NCBI RefSeq assembly: GCF_000419445.1 | Contig: NZ_AULK01000003.1 | Coordinates: 124,001-188,000 of the forward strand | From: Gryllotalpicola ginsengisoli DSM 22003 | GTDB taxonomy: Bacteria; Actinomycetota; Actinomycetes; Actinomycetales; Microbacteriaceae | Direction of reading: 5' to 3' | Length of the DNA: 64,000 bases | Shown here: positions 25,082 to 33,321 of the stretch, in pieces | Layout of the letters: the number at the start of each line of letters is the position of its first letter | Numbering within the stretch: the stretch's first letter is position 1 | The notes under the pieces: model-generated | Seen by the model: the letters and a program-made list of their open reading frames with translations, nothing else | Databases searched by the model: none | Told to the model about the DNA's origin: nothing | Translations under genes and position numbers: made by a program

Positions 25082-26425
25082 ATGAAGACCAACATCGCGC
25101 GGGCCCTCGCGGCCGGCGCACTGGCCGCCCTCCTCGGCGGCACCCTGGTCGCCTGCTCCGGCGGCGACACCGATGCCGCCGGCGGCGGCAAGAGCGACGC
25201 GGCCGCGCTCGACGCAGCTCTGAAGAAGGGCGGCACGATCGAGTACTGGACCTGGACGCCACAGGCGAAGGACCAGATCGCGGAGTTCGAGAAGGAGTAC
25301 CCCAAGGTCAAGGTCAACCTGACCGACACGGGCGGCGCCGGCGACTCGAACACCAAGCTGCAGAACGCCATCTCGGCGGGCAAGGGCATCCCCGACGTGG
25401 TGCAGGTCGAGTACCAGTCCGTGGGCCAGTTCCAGCTGCCCGGCTACCTCACCGATCTCACCCAGTACGGCTTCGCCGACTTGAAGAGCAAGTACACGGC
25501 CTCGACGTGGGCGAACGTCACGCAGAACGGCGGCATCTGGGGCCTTCCGCAGGACAGCGGCCCCATGGCGCTGTTCTACAACAAGGACGTCTTCGAGAAG
25601 TACGACCTGACCGTGCCGACGACGTGGGACCAGTACATCGCCGACGCCAAGAAGCTGCACGAGGCCGACCCCACCAAGTGGCTGGTCAATGACACCGGCG
25701 ACGCGGGCCTGGCCACCAGCCTGATGTGGCAGGCGGGCGGCAAGCCGTTCAAGATCAACGGCCAGAAGGTCACCATCAACACCGACGACGCCGGCGTCAA
25801 GAAGTACTCCGACATGTGGAGCCAGCTGATCGACCAGGGCCTGGTGGGCAACATCTCGGGCTGGTCCGACGAGTGGTACAAGGCGCTCGGCGACGGCACG
25901 ATCGCGACCGTGACGCTCGGCGCGTGGATGCCCGGCATCCTCACCTCCGGCGCCCCGGACGGCGCCGGAAAGTGGGCCGTGGCCCCGATGCCGACCTACG
26001 ACGGCGGCGAGGCGGTCACCGCGGAGAACGGCGGCAGCACCGAGGTCGTGCCGAAGGGCGCCTCGAACCCCGTGCTCGGCGCGGCGTTCCTGCGCTGGCT
26101 GAACTCCAACGAGAAGAGCATCAAGGTGTTCATGGACGACGGCGGATTCCCCGCCACCGTGGCCGACCTGCACTCGGACGACTTCCTCAACTACAAGAGC
26201 GACTACTTCGGCGGTCAGCAGATCAACAAGGTGCTCGCCGCGGCGGCCGACTCGGTGATCAGCGGCTGGCAGTACCTGCCCTGGCAGGCGTACGCCAACA
26301 CCATCTACACGGATGACGTCGGGCCGGCCTTCCAAGACAAGTCCGATCTCTACGCCGGCATCCAGAAATGGCTGAATGACAACGTGAAGTACGGCAAAGA
26401 GCAAGGGTTCACCGTGAACGGATGA
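25082..26425 (+). CDS. Sugar-binding lipoprotein of the ABC transporter
   Basis: This is a 447-residue extracellular solute-binding protein (family 1). A signal peptide ends in the lipobox LVAC with lipidated Cys25, so it is anchored outside the membrane. The mature part has IPDVVQVEYQSVGQFQLPGYL, the hinge-region LPQDSGPMALFYNKDVFEKYDL and GAAFLRWLNSNEKSIKVF, typical of CUT1 receptors. I chose the ATG at 25082 after GGAAGG. An upstream ATG at 25064 is possible but would add six residues before the signal peptide. As the receptor it sets the sugar specificity, probably a beta-galactoside or galacto-oligosaccharide given the next gene. Confidence 0.92.
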   Translation: MKTNIARALAAGALAALLGGTLVACSGGDTDAAGGGKSDAAALDAALKKGGTIEYWTWTPQAKDQIAEFEKEYPKVKVNLTDTGGAGDSNTKLQNAISAGKGIPDVVQVEYQSVGQFQLPGYLTDLTQYGFADLKSKYTASTWANVTQNGGIWGLPQDSGPMALFYNKDVFEKYDLTVPTTWDQYIADAKKLHEADPTKWLVNDTGDAGLATSLMWQAGGKPFKINGQKVTINTDDAGVKKYSDMWSQLIDQGLVGNISGWSDEWYKALGDGTIATVTLGAWMPGILTSGAPDGAGKWAVAPMPTYDGGEAVTAENGGSTEVVPKGASNPVLGAAFLRWLNSNEKSIKVFMDDGGFPATVADLHSDDFLNYKSDYFGGQQINKVLAAAADSVISGWQYLPWQAYANTIYTDDVGPAFQDKSDLYAGIQKWLNDNVKYGKEQGFTVNG

Positions 26426-26498
26426 CCCTGCGGGCGCTGCCCTCCGAGCATCGCCCTGACCCGAGCACTGCCCTGACCAGCGACCCAGGAGAAGAACG

Positions 26499-28496
26499 TT
26501 GACCTCACCCTTCCCGTCCTCACCGTTCCCGTCGTTCCGCTTCGGCGGCGATTACAACCCCGAGCAGTGGGACCCGTCGGTGTGGGACGACGATGTGCGG
26601 CTGATGACGGCCGCGGGCGTCACGACCGCGACGGTCGGCGTCTTCTCCTGGGCCAAGCTGGAACCCGAGCCGGGCCGGTTCGAGTTCGGCTGGCTCGACA
26701 CCGTGATCGAGAAGCTGCACGCCGCGGGCATCCGTGTGCTGCTCGCGACCGCGACCGCGTCGCCGCCCGCGTGGATGGCGGCGCGCCACCCCGAGACGCT
26801 GCCCGTCGACGAGCGCGGCGTGCGGCTCGGCTTCGGCAGCCGGCAGCAGTACAGCCCGCACTCCCGCGTCTACCGCGAGTTCGCCGAGCGGCTCGTGCGC
26901 GAGCTGGCGGGCCGGTACGGACGGCACCCGGCCGTCGAGGCCTGGCATGCGAACAACGAGTACGGATGCCACGTCAGCGAGTCCTTCGACGAGGAATCCG
27001 TCTCCGCCTTCCGTGCCTGGCTCGAGGCGAAGTACGGCACGATCGAGGCGCTGAACCGCGCCTGGGGCACGTACTTCTGGTCGCAGGCGTACGCCTCCTT
27101 CGACGAGGTCGACGCCCCGCGCGCGGCGCCCACCTTCAGGAATCCGACGCAGCAGCTGGACTGGAAGCGGTTCAACTCCGACGGCATCCTGGAGCTGTTC
27201 CTGATGGAGAAGGCGGTGCTCGCCGAGCTGTCGCCCGGGGTGCCGGTCACCACCAACTTCATGGGGTTCTTCGGCGAGCTCGACTACTGGAAGTGGGCCG
27301 AGCGCCTCGACTTCGTCAGCGACGACGAGTACCCCGACCCGGCCGACCCGCGCGCGCACGTGCACCTGGCCGCGACCCGCGACCTGATGCGCTCGCTCGG
27401 CGGCGGCAAGCCGTGGCTGCTGATGGAGCAGAGTCCGAGCGCCGTGAACTGGCGGCCCCGCAACCTGCCGAAGCCCCCCGGCGCGAACCGGCTGCACGGT
27501 TTGCAGGCCGTGGCCCGCGGCGCCGACGGGGTGCTGCACTTCCAGTGGCGCCAGGCCGAGGCCGGCGCCGAGAAGTTCCACGCCGCGATGGTGCCGCACG
27601 CCGGCCCCGACTCGCGCGTGCACCGCGAGGTGCAGGCGCTCGGGGCGGAGCTCGCCGAGCTGTCGCAGGGGCCGGTGCTCGGCGCATCCGTCGACGCGCA
27701 GGCCGCGATCCTCTGGGACTGGGACACGCTGTGGGCGCTGCGCCAGGATGCGAACCCGGCCCGGATCGACTACCTGGCCACCGTCATGCACTGGTACGGG
27801 GCGCTGCTGCGGCGCGGCGTGGTCGTCGACTTCGCCCGGCCGGGCGCGCGGCTCGACGGCTACGGCGCCGTCTTCGTGCCGGCGCTGCACGTCGCCGCGC
27901 CCGATGAGCTCGACGCGCTCGCCGCATACGCGGAAGCGGGCGGCCAGCTGGTCGTCGGCTACCAGACCGGCATCCTCGACCGCGATCTGCACGCGTATCT
28001 CGGCGGATACCTCGGCGGGGCGGGCTCGGCGCTGCAGCGCACGCTGGGCCTGCGGGTCGAGGAGTTCGCGCCCCTGCCGGCGAGCGCGCTGGCCGGCGAC
28101 GAGGGGCCCGGGTCCGAGGCATCCGTGGTCGGAGAGTTGGCCGGCACGGCGACCGAGTGGCAGGAGTTCACGGTCGTCGACGACGCCGAGGTGCTCGCCC
28201 GGTTCGACGACGGCGCGGCCGCCGGCGAGGCGGCGATCACACGCCGGCCTGCCGGCGGGCGCGGCGCCGCCTGGTACGTGGCGACGCAGCCGGGAGCGGA
28301 GCTGTTCGACGCGCTCGCCGACCGCGTGCTGACGGATGCCGAGATCGAGACCCCCTTCGCCGCACCGGTCGTCGGGGTCGAGACCGTGGTGCGCGGCGGG
28401 GTGCGCTTCGTGCTCAACCACACCCCAAAGCCCGCCGAGGTCGAGGTGCTCGGCCGCACGGTCACCGTGCCGGCGTACGGAGTCATCACCCTCTGA
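26499..28496 (+). CDS. Beta-galactosidase, glycoside hydrolase family 42
   Basis: This is a 665-residue cytoplasmic GH42 enzyme that removes terminal beta-galactose from imported oligosaccharides. The N-terminal TIM barrel opens with FRFGGDYNPEQW. The acid/base glutamate is Glu154 in HANNEYG and the nucleophile Glu310 in LLMEQSPS. A trimerisation domain and a small C-terminal beta domain complete the usual length. The start codon is TTG 26499, preceded by AGGAG. It is the last gene of the LacI-regulated operon, 73 bases after the binding protein. No signal peptide is present, which fits import before hydrolysis. Confidence 0.94.
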   Translation: MTSPFPSSPFPSFRFGGDYNPEQWDPSVWDDDVRLMTAAGVTTATVGVFSWAKLEPEPGRFEFGWLDTVIEKLHAAGIRVLLATATASPPAWMAARHPETLPVDERGVRLGFGSRQQYSPHSRVYREFAERLVRELAGRYGRHPAVEAWHANNEYGCHVSESFDEESVSAFRAWLEAKYGTIEALNRAWGTYFWSQAYASFDEVDAPRAAPTFRNPTQQLDWKRFNSDGILELFLMEKAVLAELSPGVPVTTNFMGFFGELDYWKWAERLDFVSDDEYPDPADPRAHVHLAATRDLMRSLGGGKPWLLMEQSPSAVNWRPRNLPKPPGANRLHGLQAVARGADGVLHFQWRQAEAGAEKFHAAMVPHAGPDSRVHREVQALGAELAELSQGPVLGASVDAQAAILWDWDTLWALRQDANPARIDYLATVMHWYGALLRRGVVVDFARPGARLDGYGAVFVPALHVAAPDELDALAAYAEAGGQLVVGYQTGILDRDLHAYLGGYLGGAGSALQRTLGLRVEEFAPLPASALAGDEGPGSEASVVGELAGTATEWQEFTVVDDAEVLARFDDGAAAGEAAITRRPAGGRGAAWYVATQPGAELFDALADRVLTDAEIETPFAAPVVGVETVVRGGVRFVLNHTPKPAEVEVLGRTVTVPAYGVITL

Positions 28497-28561
28497 GCTT
28501 CCTCCGACCTGACTGAGCACGGTTGCGGCCCGCCCGCGCCCTCCCGGTAGCGTGGCTGCCG

Positions 28562-29911
28562 ATGAGGAGACCCATCGCCGCCGTAGCGGCAGCCGTGTGC
28601 GCGGCCGTGCTGCTCGCAGGATGCACGTCGGGAGCGGATGACGGGGGTGATCGGCACGGGGAATCCGTGTCGCCCTCGCCCGGCCAGACGGGGGCCGCGC
28701 CCACGACGGCGCCCGACGACAAGGTGCGCGGCTTCAGCTCGGATGCGAAGCTGTACGCCCCCGAGCCGGCCGCCGACATCCAGAAGGCGGTCGACGCGGT
28801 GAAGAAGAGCGACGCCGCCGACGGCCGCAAGCTGCAGCAGATGATCGACACCCCGCACGCCGTGTGGCTGAACGGCGGCGACGAGTCGCACGTCTACCAG
28901 CAGGTGCACCAGGCGGTGACCGCCGCCGCCGCGCAGAACGCGGTGCCCGTGTTCGTGGCCTACAACGTGCCCGGGCGCGACTGCGGCGACTATTCGGCAG
29001 GCGGCGCGAAAGACAACGCCGAGTACAGCGGCTGGATCGGCTCGCTCGCCTCGGCGATCGGCGACGCGCACGCCGTCGTCATCCTCGAGCCCGACAGCCT
29101 CGGGCTGCTGCCGTCGGCCTGCGACCATCCCGACAAGTCGATCGACGACGACAGTCGCTACCAGGCGCTCGGCGAGGCGGTGCGCCGCCTCGAGAAGCAG
29201 CAGCACACGGCCGTCTACCTCGACGGCACCAACAGCAACTGGCTCCCCGTCGGCACCGCCGCCGAGCGCCTCGCCAAGGCCGGGGTCGCCGAGGCGCAGG
29301 GCTTCTTCCTCAACGTGTCGAACTTCGAGTCGACCGACGACCAGCTGCGCTACGGTCGCTGGGTGAGCGAGTGCCTCGCCTACGTGGCGGCGGGGCGCGG
29401 CGGCTACAGCGACTGCGCGAACCAGTTCCACTCCGCAAGCGACCAGCGCGCGGCGCAGACGGATGCCTGGTACCGGGCCAACACCACGGGGCTGAAGGCC
29501 GAGACCCACTTCGTGATCGACACGAGCCGCAACGGCCGGCCGGTCTCCGACATGACGCAGTACGGGTCGGGCACGAAGTACGGGCAGAGCGCGGACGTGG
29601 TGAAGACGCTGCGCGCCGGCCGGTGGTGCAATCCGCCGGGCGCGGGCCTCGGCGCGCAGCCGCAGGTCGCCCCGTCCGCCCTCGTCGACGCCTACCTGTG
29701 GGTCAAGACGCCCGGCGTCTCCGACGGGCGCTGCGATGCGGCCGGCGGCGCCCGCGCCTGGGACTACAGCGCCTACTCGGCGTCCGGCTGGCCCACCACG
29801 CCCGCGGCTCAGCGCACCTTCGATCCGCTCTGGGGCGTGGAGGATCCGCCGGCCGGCACCTGGTTCACGAAGGCCGCGCTGGGGCTCGTGCGCAACGCCG
29901 CGCAGGGGTGA
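28562..29911 (+). CDS. Glycoside hydrolase family 6 (cellulase-type) lipoprotein
   Basis: This 449-residue lipoprotein has a GH6 catalytic domain, a family of endoglucanases and cellobiohydrolases that cut beta-1,4-glucan with inversion. The signal peptide ends LLAGC (Cys21), so it is tethered at the cell surface. Family motifs are VAYNVPGRDCGDYSAGG, with the proton-network Asp140, and ILEPDSLG, with catalytic acid Asp178. Also present are HFVIDTSRNGRP and WVKTPGVSDGRCD near the end. There is no carbohydrate-binding module. I chose ATG 28562 just before the signal peptide. The gene follows GH42 after 65 bases but has no sugar-related partner of its own. A role in cell-bound beta-glucan use is likely. 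Confidence 0.88.
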   Translation: MRRPIAAVAAAVCAAVLLAGCTSGADDGGDRHGESVSPSPGQTGAAPTTAPDDKVRGFSSDAKLYAPEPAADIQKAVDAVKKSDAADGRKLQQMIDTPHAVWLNGGDESHVYQQVHQAVTAAAAQNAVPVFVAYNVPGRDCGDYSAGGAKDNAEYSGWIGSLASAIGDAHAVVILEPDSLGLLPSACDHPDKSIDDDSRYQALGEAVRRLEKQQHTAVYLDGTNSNWLPVGTAAERLAKAGVAEAQGFFLNVSNFESTDDQLRYGRWVSECLAYVAAGRGGYSDCANQFHSASDQRAAQTDAWYRANTTGLKAETHFVIDTSRNGRPVSDMTQYGSGTKYGQSADVVKTLRAGRWCNPPGAGLGAQPQVAPSALVDAYLWVKTPGVSDGRCDAAGGARAWDYSAYSASGWPTTPAAQRTFDPLWGVEDPPAGTWFTKAALGLVRNAAQG

Positions 29912-29948
29912 CCGCGGTCGACGGGTCGCGGTCGGGCCGGCGCGCGCC

Positions 29949-31520
29949 TCAGCCGCCGGTGGCGTCCCGGTGCAGTTCGAACACCTCGTCGCTGTGCAGG
30001 CTCCAGTGCCGCACGACCCGGTAGCCGGCCGCTTCGAGCGAGCGGATCCCGTCGGCATCCACCAGCCCCTCGCCGGGGAAGTCGGACTCGACGGCGAAGA
30101 CGCGGCGCGCCGTGAACCGGCCCTGCTCGGCCGCGTGCTCGATGGTCATCAGGTCGTCGTGCCAGCTCGCGGTCTCATACCAGGGCGCCACCAGCTGCGG
30201 TGCGGCGAGCCCCCGGTAGTCCGCGGGGTACAGCCGCATCGAATTCACCGGACGTCGGCTGGATCGCACCACGGTGTCGAAGGCGAGCTGGTCGCCCGCC
30301 CGGGCGTGCGCGCCGATCAGCTCGGCCACCTGCGCCCAGTCGCTCTCGTTCTGCGCATACGGGGTGCGCCAGTGCGCATAGGCGGGCACGGATGCCGCGA
30401 CCGTCAGCGCCAGCGCCGTGATGCCCGCCGCGCGCCAGCTGCGGAACACCGCCTCGATGCCGAGCGCGATCAGCAGCACGACGGCCGGGGTCGCGAAGGT
30501 GATGTAGCGCGGCGCGTAGTTGTGCAGCACGGGGATCGTCGCGACCAGCCCGACGAACGGGATGCCGCCCCACAGCGCCGCGAGCGCGGTGAGTCCGGGG
30601 CGCCGGCCGAGCCGCGGTCCGGTCAGGTGCAGGTGGGAGTGCTCGACGAGATGCGCGCCGCGCAACCGGCCGCGCACCGCGACCGCGAGGGCGAGCGCGA
30701 CCAGCGCCCAGCCGATCACGGCGGCGATCGGGTCGGCGTCGAAGAACCCGCTCTGCAGCCAGGTGACCGGCGGCGTCGGCCGGTGCGCGAGGAAGGCGAC
30801 CTGTTGCCGCTGCAGCGCGGCGAGCACGAGCACCGGCGACGCGCACAGCAGCGCGGCGGCCGAGGTCGCGGCCCAGGCGCGCAGCAGCACCGCGCGGCGG
30901 GGGTGGAGGGCGGCGAAGCATCCGATCGCCAGAGCCAGCGACGCCGTGAAGACGTTCAGGGCCGTGCCCGCGGCCAGCAGCCCGCCGTAGACGAGCCAGG
31001 CGCGGCGCGGCTCGGCGCGCCCGCGCACGGCCGCGACGCCCGCGATCGCGATCCAGGTGGCGAACGCGGCGGTCCAGGCGTAGCTGCGCGCCTCGGTGCC
31101 GGCGTAGTCGAGCCGGGGCGAGAGCGCCGCGAGCGTCGCGGCGACCAGCTGCAGCCGCCGGCCGCCGCCGAACTGCCGCACCAGCACGATGAGACCGGCG
31201 ACCGTGACGCCGATCGCGATCGCGCTGGGGAAGCGGAGCGAGAAGGCGCTCGCGCCGAACACCGCGACCCAGAGGTGCAGCGCCGCGTAGTACACGGCGT
31301 GCACGGCGTCGACGTGCACGATCTCGTGCAGGAACGACGGCAGCGAGCGCTGGGCCGACAGCGCACTGGCGGCCTCGTCGCCCCACAGCGACGGGATCCA
31401 CGTGCCGAACGCCGTCGCGATCACCGTCGCCGCACCGGCCGCCGCGGGCAGCGCGGCTGCGGTGGAGCGTCGCCGGGTGCGGGGTGCGGCGGCGGTGAGG
31501 GTCGACGTCACGGTGGTCAC
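29949..31520 (-). CDS. Polytopic membrane glycosyltransferase, GT39/ArnT-like
   Basis: This 523-residue membrane protein resembles polyprenyl-phosphate-sugar-dependent glycosyltransferases (GT-C fold). After a short N-terminal tail, the first membrane segment leads to TWIPSLWGDEAASALSAQRS, where the acidic GDEA motif is the likely catalytic site in the first outer loop. About ten hydrophobic segments and a soluble C-terminal domain follow. It would transfer a sugar from a lipid carrier to a cell-surface acceptor. The GTG start lies in the loop of a small hairpin (CGGTGGT/ACCACCG), with GAGGAGA before it. It converges on the GH6 gene. Confidence 0.78.
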   Translation of the reverse strand: MTTVTSTLTAAAPRTRRRSTAAALPAAAGAATVIATAFGTWIPSLWGDEAASALSAQRSLPSFLHEIVHVDAVHAVYYAALHLWVAVFGASAFSLRFPSAIAIGVTVAGLIVLVRQFGGGRRLQLVAATLAALSPRLDYAGTEARSYAWTAAFATWIAIAGVAAVRGRAEPRRAWLVYGGLLAAGTALNVFTASLALAIGCFAALHPRRAVLLRAWAATSAAALLCASPVLVLAALQRQQVAFLAHRPTPPVTWLQSGFFDADPIAAVIGWALVALALAVAVRGRLRGAHLVEHSHLHLTGPRLGRRPGLTALAALWGGIPFVGLVATIPVLHNYAPRYITFATPAVVLLIALGIEAVFRSWRAAGITALALTVAASVPAYAHWRTPYAQNESDWAQVAELIGAHARAGDQLAFDTVVRSSRRPVNSMRLYPADYRGLAAPQLVAPWYETASWHDDLMTIEHAAEQGRFTARRVFAVESDFPGEGLVDADGIRSLEAAGYRVVRHWSLHSDEVFELHRDATGG

Positions 31521-31649
31521 ACAACCACCGGTCTCCTCAGATTCCTCTGATGATGCCTTTCACGACCCTTTGATCGTGCCCCGGATGCCGGGTGATCCTG
31601 CCCCGGATGCCGGCTCTGATGCCGCCTCCGGCGCGGAGACGTCGCTCCG

Positions 31650-32651
31650 TCAGTGCACGGCGACGACGGGCGATCCGGCGCGCCACAGCGAATCCGCGCT
31701 CCAGCAGCCGACGATCGCGACGTCCGGGTCCTGCCCGCGGCGGGTCGCGAATTGCGCGGCCAGCAGCTGCAGCCGCGCGGTCAGCGGGAACTGCGCGTAG
31801 AACGGATCGGCGGGCGCCCGCTCGTCCTCCAGCGTGGCGACCGTGACGCCCTCGGCGTGCGCGGCCGCGGCGAGCGAGTCGACGAGTCCGTCGGGGTCGG
31901 CGCCGGGCTGCAGGGCGAGCACGGTATCGCCGGCGCGCAGCGGCACGGCCGAGCCGTGCAGCAGCAGTTCGCTGTCGTAGCCCTCGGCGAGCACGCGGGC
32001 GGCCTCGCGTACCTTGAGCGCGCCCTCCCGCGCCGTCACCGCCCACGGGCCGGTGCCGACGATCACGAGTGCGCGGTCGGGCACGGCGATGCGGTCGATC
32101 TCGGGTGCGGCGACGGATGCCTCGACCCGGTCGGCCGCGTCGAGCAATGCCAGCATCCCGGGTCGTCCGGCGGCGGTGCCGAGCGCCCGGTCGATCCCGT
32201 CGGCGAGGCGGGAGAGCACGCCGAGGGTCGCGAGGTAGCTGGCGGAGTAGGTGTCGCTCTGCTCGCGCACGGGCGTGACGATCGCCTCCGGCCAGCCGGC
32301 GCCGCTGCCGGTGATGCTCACGAGCGGGACGCCGCAGGCGAGCGCGTCGGCGCGCACGCGCTGCGTGTAGGCGGTGCGGCCGGTGTGGCTGATGACGACG
32401 AGGGCGTCACCGGCGCGGGGCGCGGGTTCCCACCGCGCCTGGTCGAGCGAGGAGAGAGCGCGGGCGTCGAGGCCGTGGCGCCGCAGCAGCCAGGCGCCCA
32501 GCTGGGCGGCGTGCAGGCTGCTGCCGGTGCCGACGAGGGTGATGCGACGGGCGGCGGCCAGCAGGGCGGCCTGCTCGTCGAACGACGTCGCCGCGAGCTC
32601 ACGCAGCACGCGACCCTGCATGCTGATGGTCCGGGCGAGTCGGGTCTCCAT
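31650..32651 (-). CDS. SIS-domain sugar-phosphate-binding protein, GlmS/AgaS-like
   Basis: This 333-residue cytoplasmic protein has two SIS (sugar isomerase) domains, like the isomerase half of GlmS and like AgaS/FrlB enzymes. The first domain has VGTGSSLHAAQLGAWLL and ISHTGRTAYT. The second has IVGTGPWAVTAREGALKVREA and the ligand-binding EGYDSELLLHGS. No glutaminase domain is present. It could be a ketose/aldose or amino-sugar isomerase or deaminase acting on a phosphosugar. The exact substrate is unclear. It lies 129 bases upstream of the glycosyltransferase on the same strand. That gap holds only a repeated GGATGCCGG-like sequence. Confidence 0.75.
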   Translation of the reverse strand: METRLARTISMQGRVLRELAATSFDEQAALLAAARRITLVGTGSSLHAAQLGAWLLRRHGLDARALSSLDQARWEPAPRAGDALVVISHTGRTAYTQRVRADALACGVPLVSITGSGAGWPEAIVTPVREQSDTYSASYLATLGVLSRLADGIDRALGTAAGRPGMLALLDAADRVEASVAAPEIDRIAVPDRALVIVGTGPWAVTAREGALKVREAARVLAEGYDSELLLHGSAVPLRAGDTVLALQPGADPDGLVDSLAAAAHAEGVTVATLEDERAPADPFYAQFPLTARLQLLAAQFATRRGQDPDVAIVGCWSADSLWRAGSPVVAVH

Positions 32652-32826
32652 GCAACGAGAAAAGCCGAGAATCCGGGAGCCTACAACCGGTTTCGCGGTG
32701 TTGCGTGATGAATGCGACCGAAACGGTCACTGAACAGTTCAGCGATGCCCCTCGTGCGGGGGCGGGGGTTGCCGCGGGGCGAGGAACGGTCACGAGGTGC
32801 ACAGGTGCGGCCGGAAGGATGGCGGC

Positions 32827-33120
32827 ATGTCAGTCGTGAAGATCAACGCCATCGCCGTGCCCGAGGGTGCGGGACCGGAGCTCGAGAAGCGGTTCGCCGC
32901 GCGCAAGCACGCCGTGGATTCGGCCCCGGGCTTCCAGGGCTTCCAGCTGCTGCGCCCCACCGCCGGGGAGACCCGCTACTTCGTCGTCACCACCTGGGAC
33001 TCCGAGGAAGCCTTCCAGGCCTGGCGCCGGGACGGCGCGGCCCAGGCCCACCACGGCGGCGGACAGTCGCCGGTCGCCTCCGGCGCCGAGCTCCTCGAGT
33101 TCGAGGTCGTCGACCTCTGA
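32827..33120 (+). CDS. Antibiotic biosynthesis monooxygenase-family (ABM) protein
   Basis: This is a 97-residue dimeric alpha/beta-barrel protein of the ABM family. MSVVKINAIAVPEGAGPELEKRFAAR, GFQGFQLLRPTAGETRYFVVTTWDS and the C-terminal LEFEVV strand match it. Relatives include heme-degrading MhuD/IsdG enzymes and quinol monooxygenases. The FQLLRPT and WDSEEAFQAWRRD stretches resemble the MhuD/HmoB group, so heme degradation is possible but not shown. I chose ATG 32827. A longer start would add unconserved residues. It is flanked downstream by dispersed palindrome copy B. Confidence 0.8.
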   Translation: MSVVKINAIAVPEGAGPELEKRFAARKHAVDSAPGFQGFQLLRPTAGETRYFVVTTWDSEEAFQAWRRDGAAQAHHGGGQSPVASGAELLEFEVVDL

Positions 33121-33144
33121 TCCCTCCTCGACCCCGGCTCCGGT

Positions 33145-33209
33145 TGCGCTACTCGCATCCGCGTCCCGCCACTCGGCTCCGAGGCGCGACGGCGGATGCG
33201 AGTAGCGCA
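33145..33209. repeat. 66-bp dispersed imperfect palindrome, copy B
   Basis: The ends are TGCGCTACTCGCATCCG and CGGATGCGAGTAGCGCA, a perfect 17-bp inverted pair. Compared with the other copies, both arms carry the same compensating change (GCATCCG/CGGATGC instead of GGATCCG/CGGATCC). This argues that the paired structure is kept by selection. Confidence 0.88.
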
Positions 33210-33321
33210 CCGGTCCGGGACCCGGGACCCAGGCGACGAGTGGCGGCGCATAGGTCACATTTAGGGCGCGCATGGGGTCGGCAAAGCCCCTTTGGTGACG
33301 CACCCCCCACCGTAGGGACTT

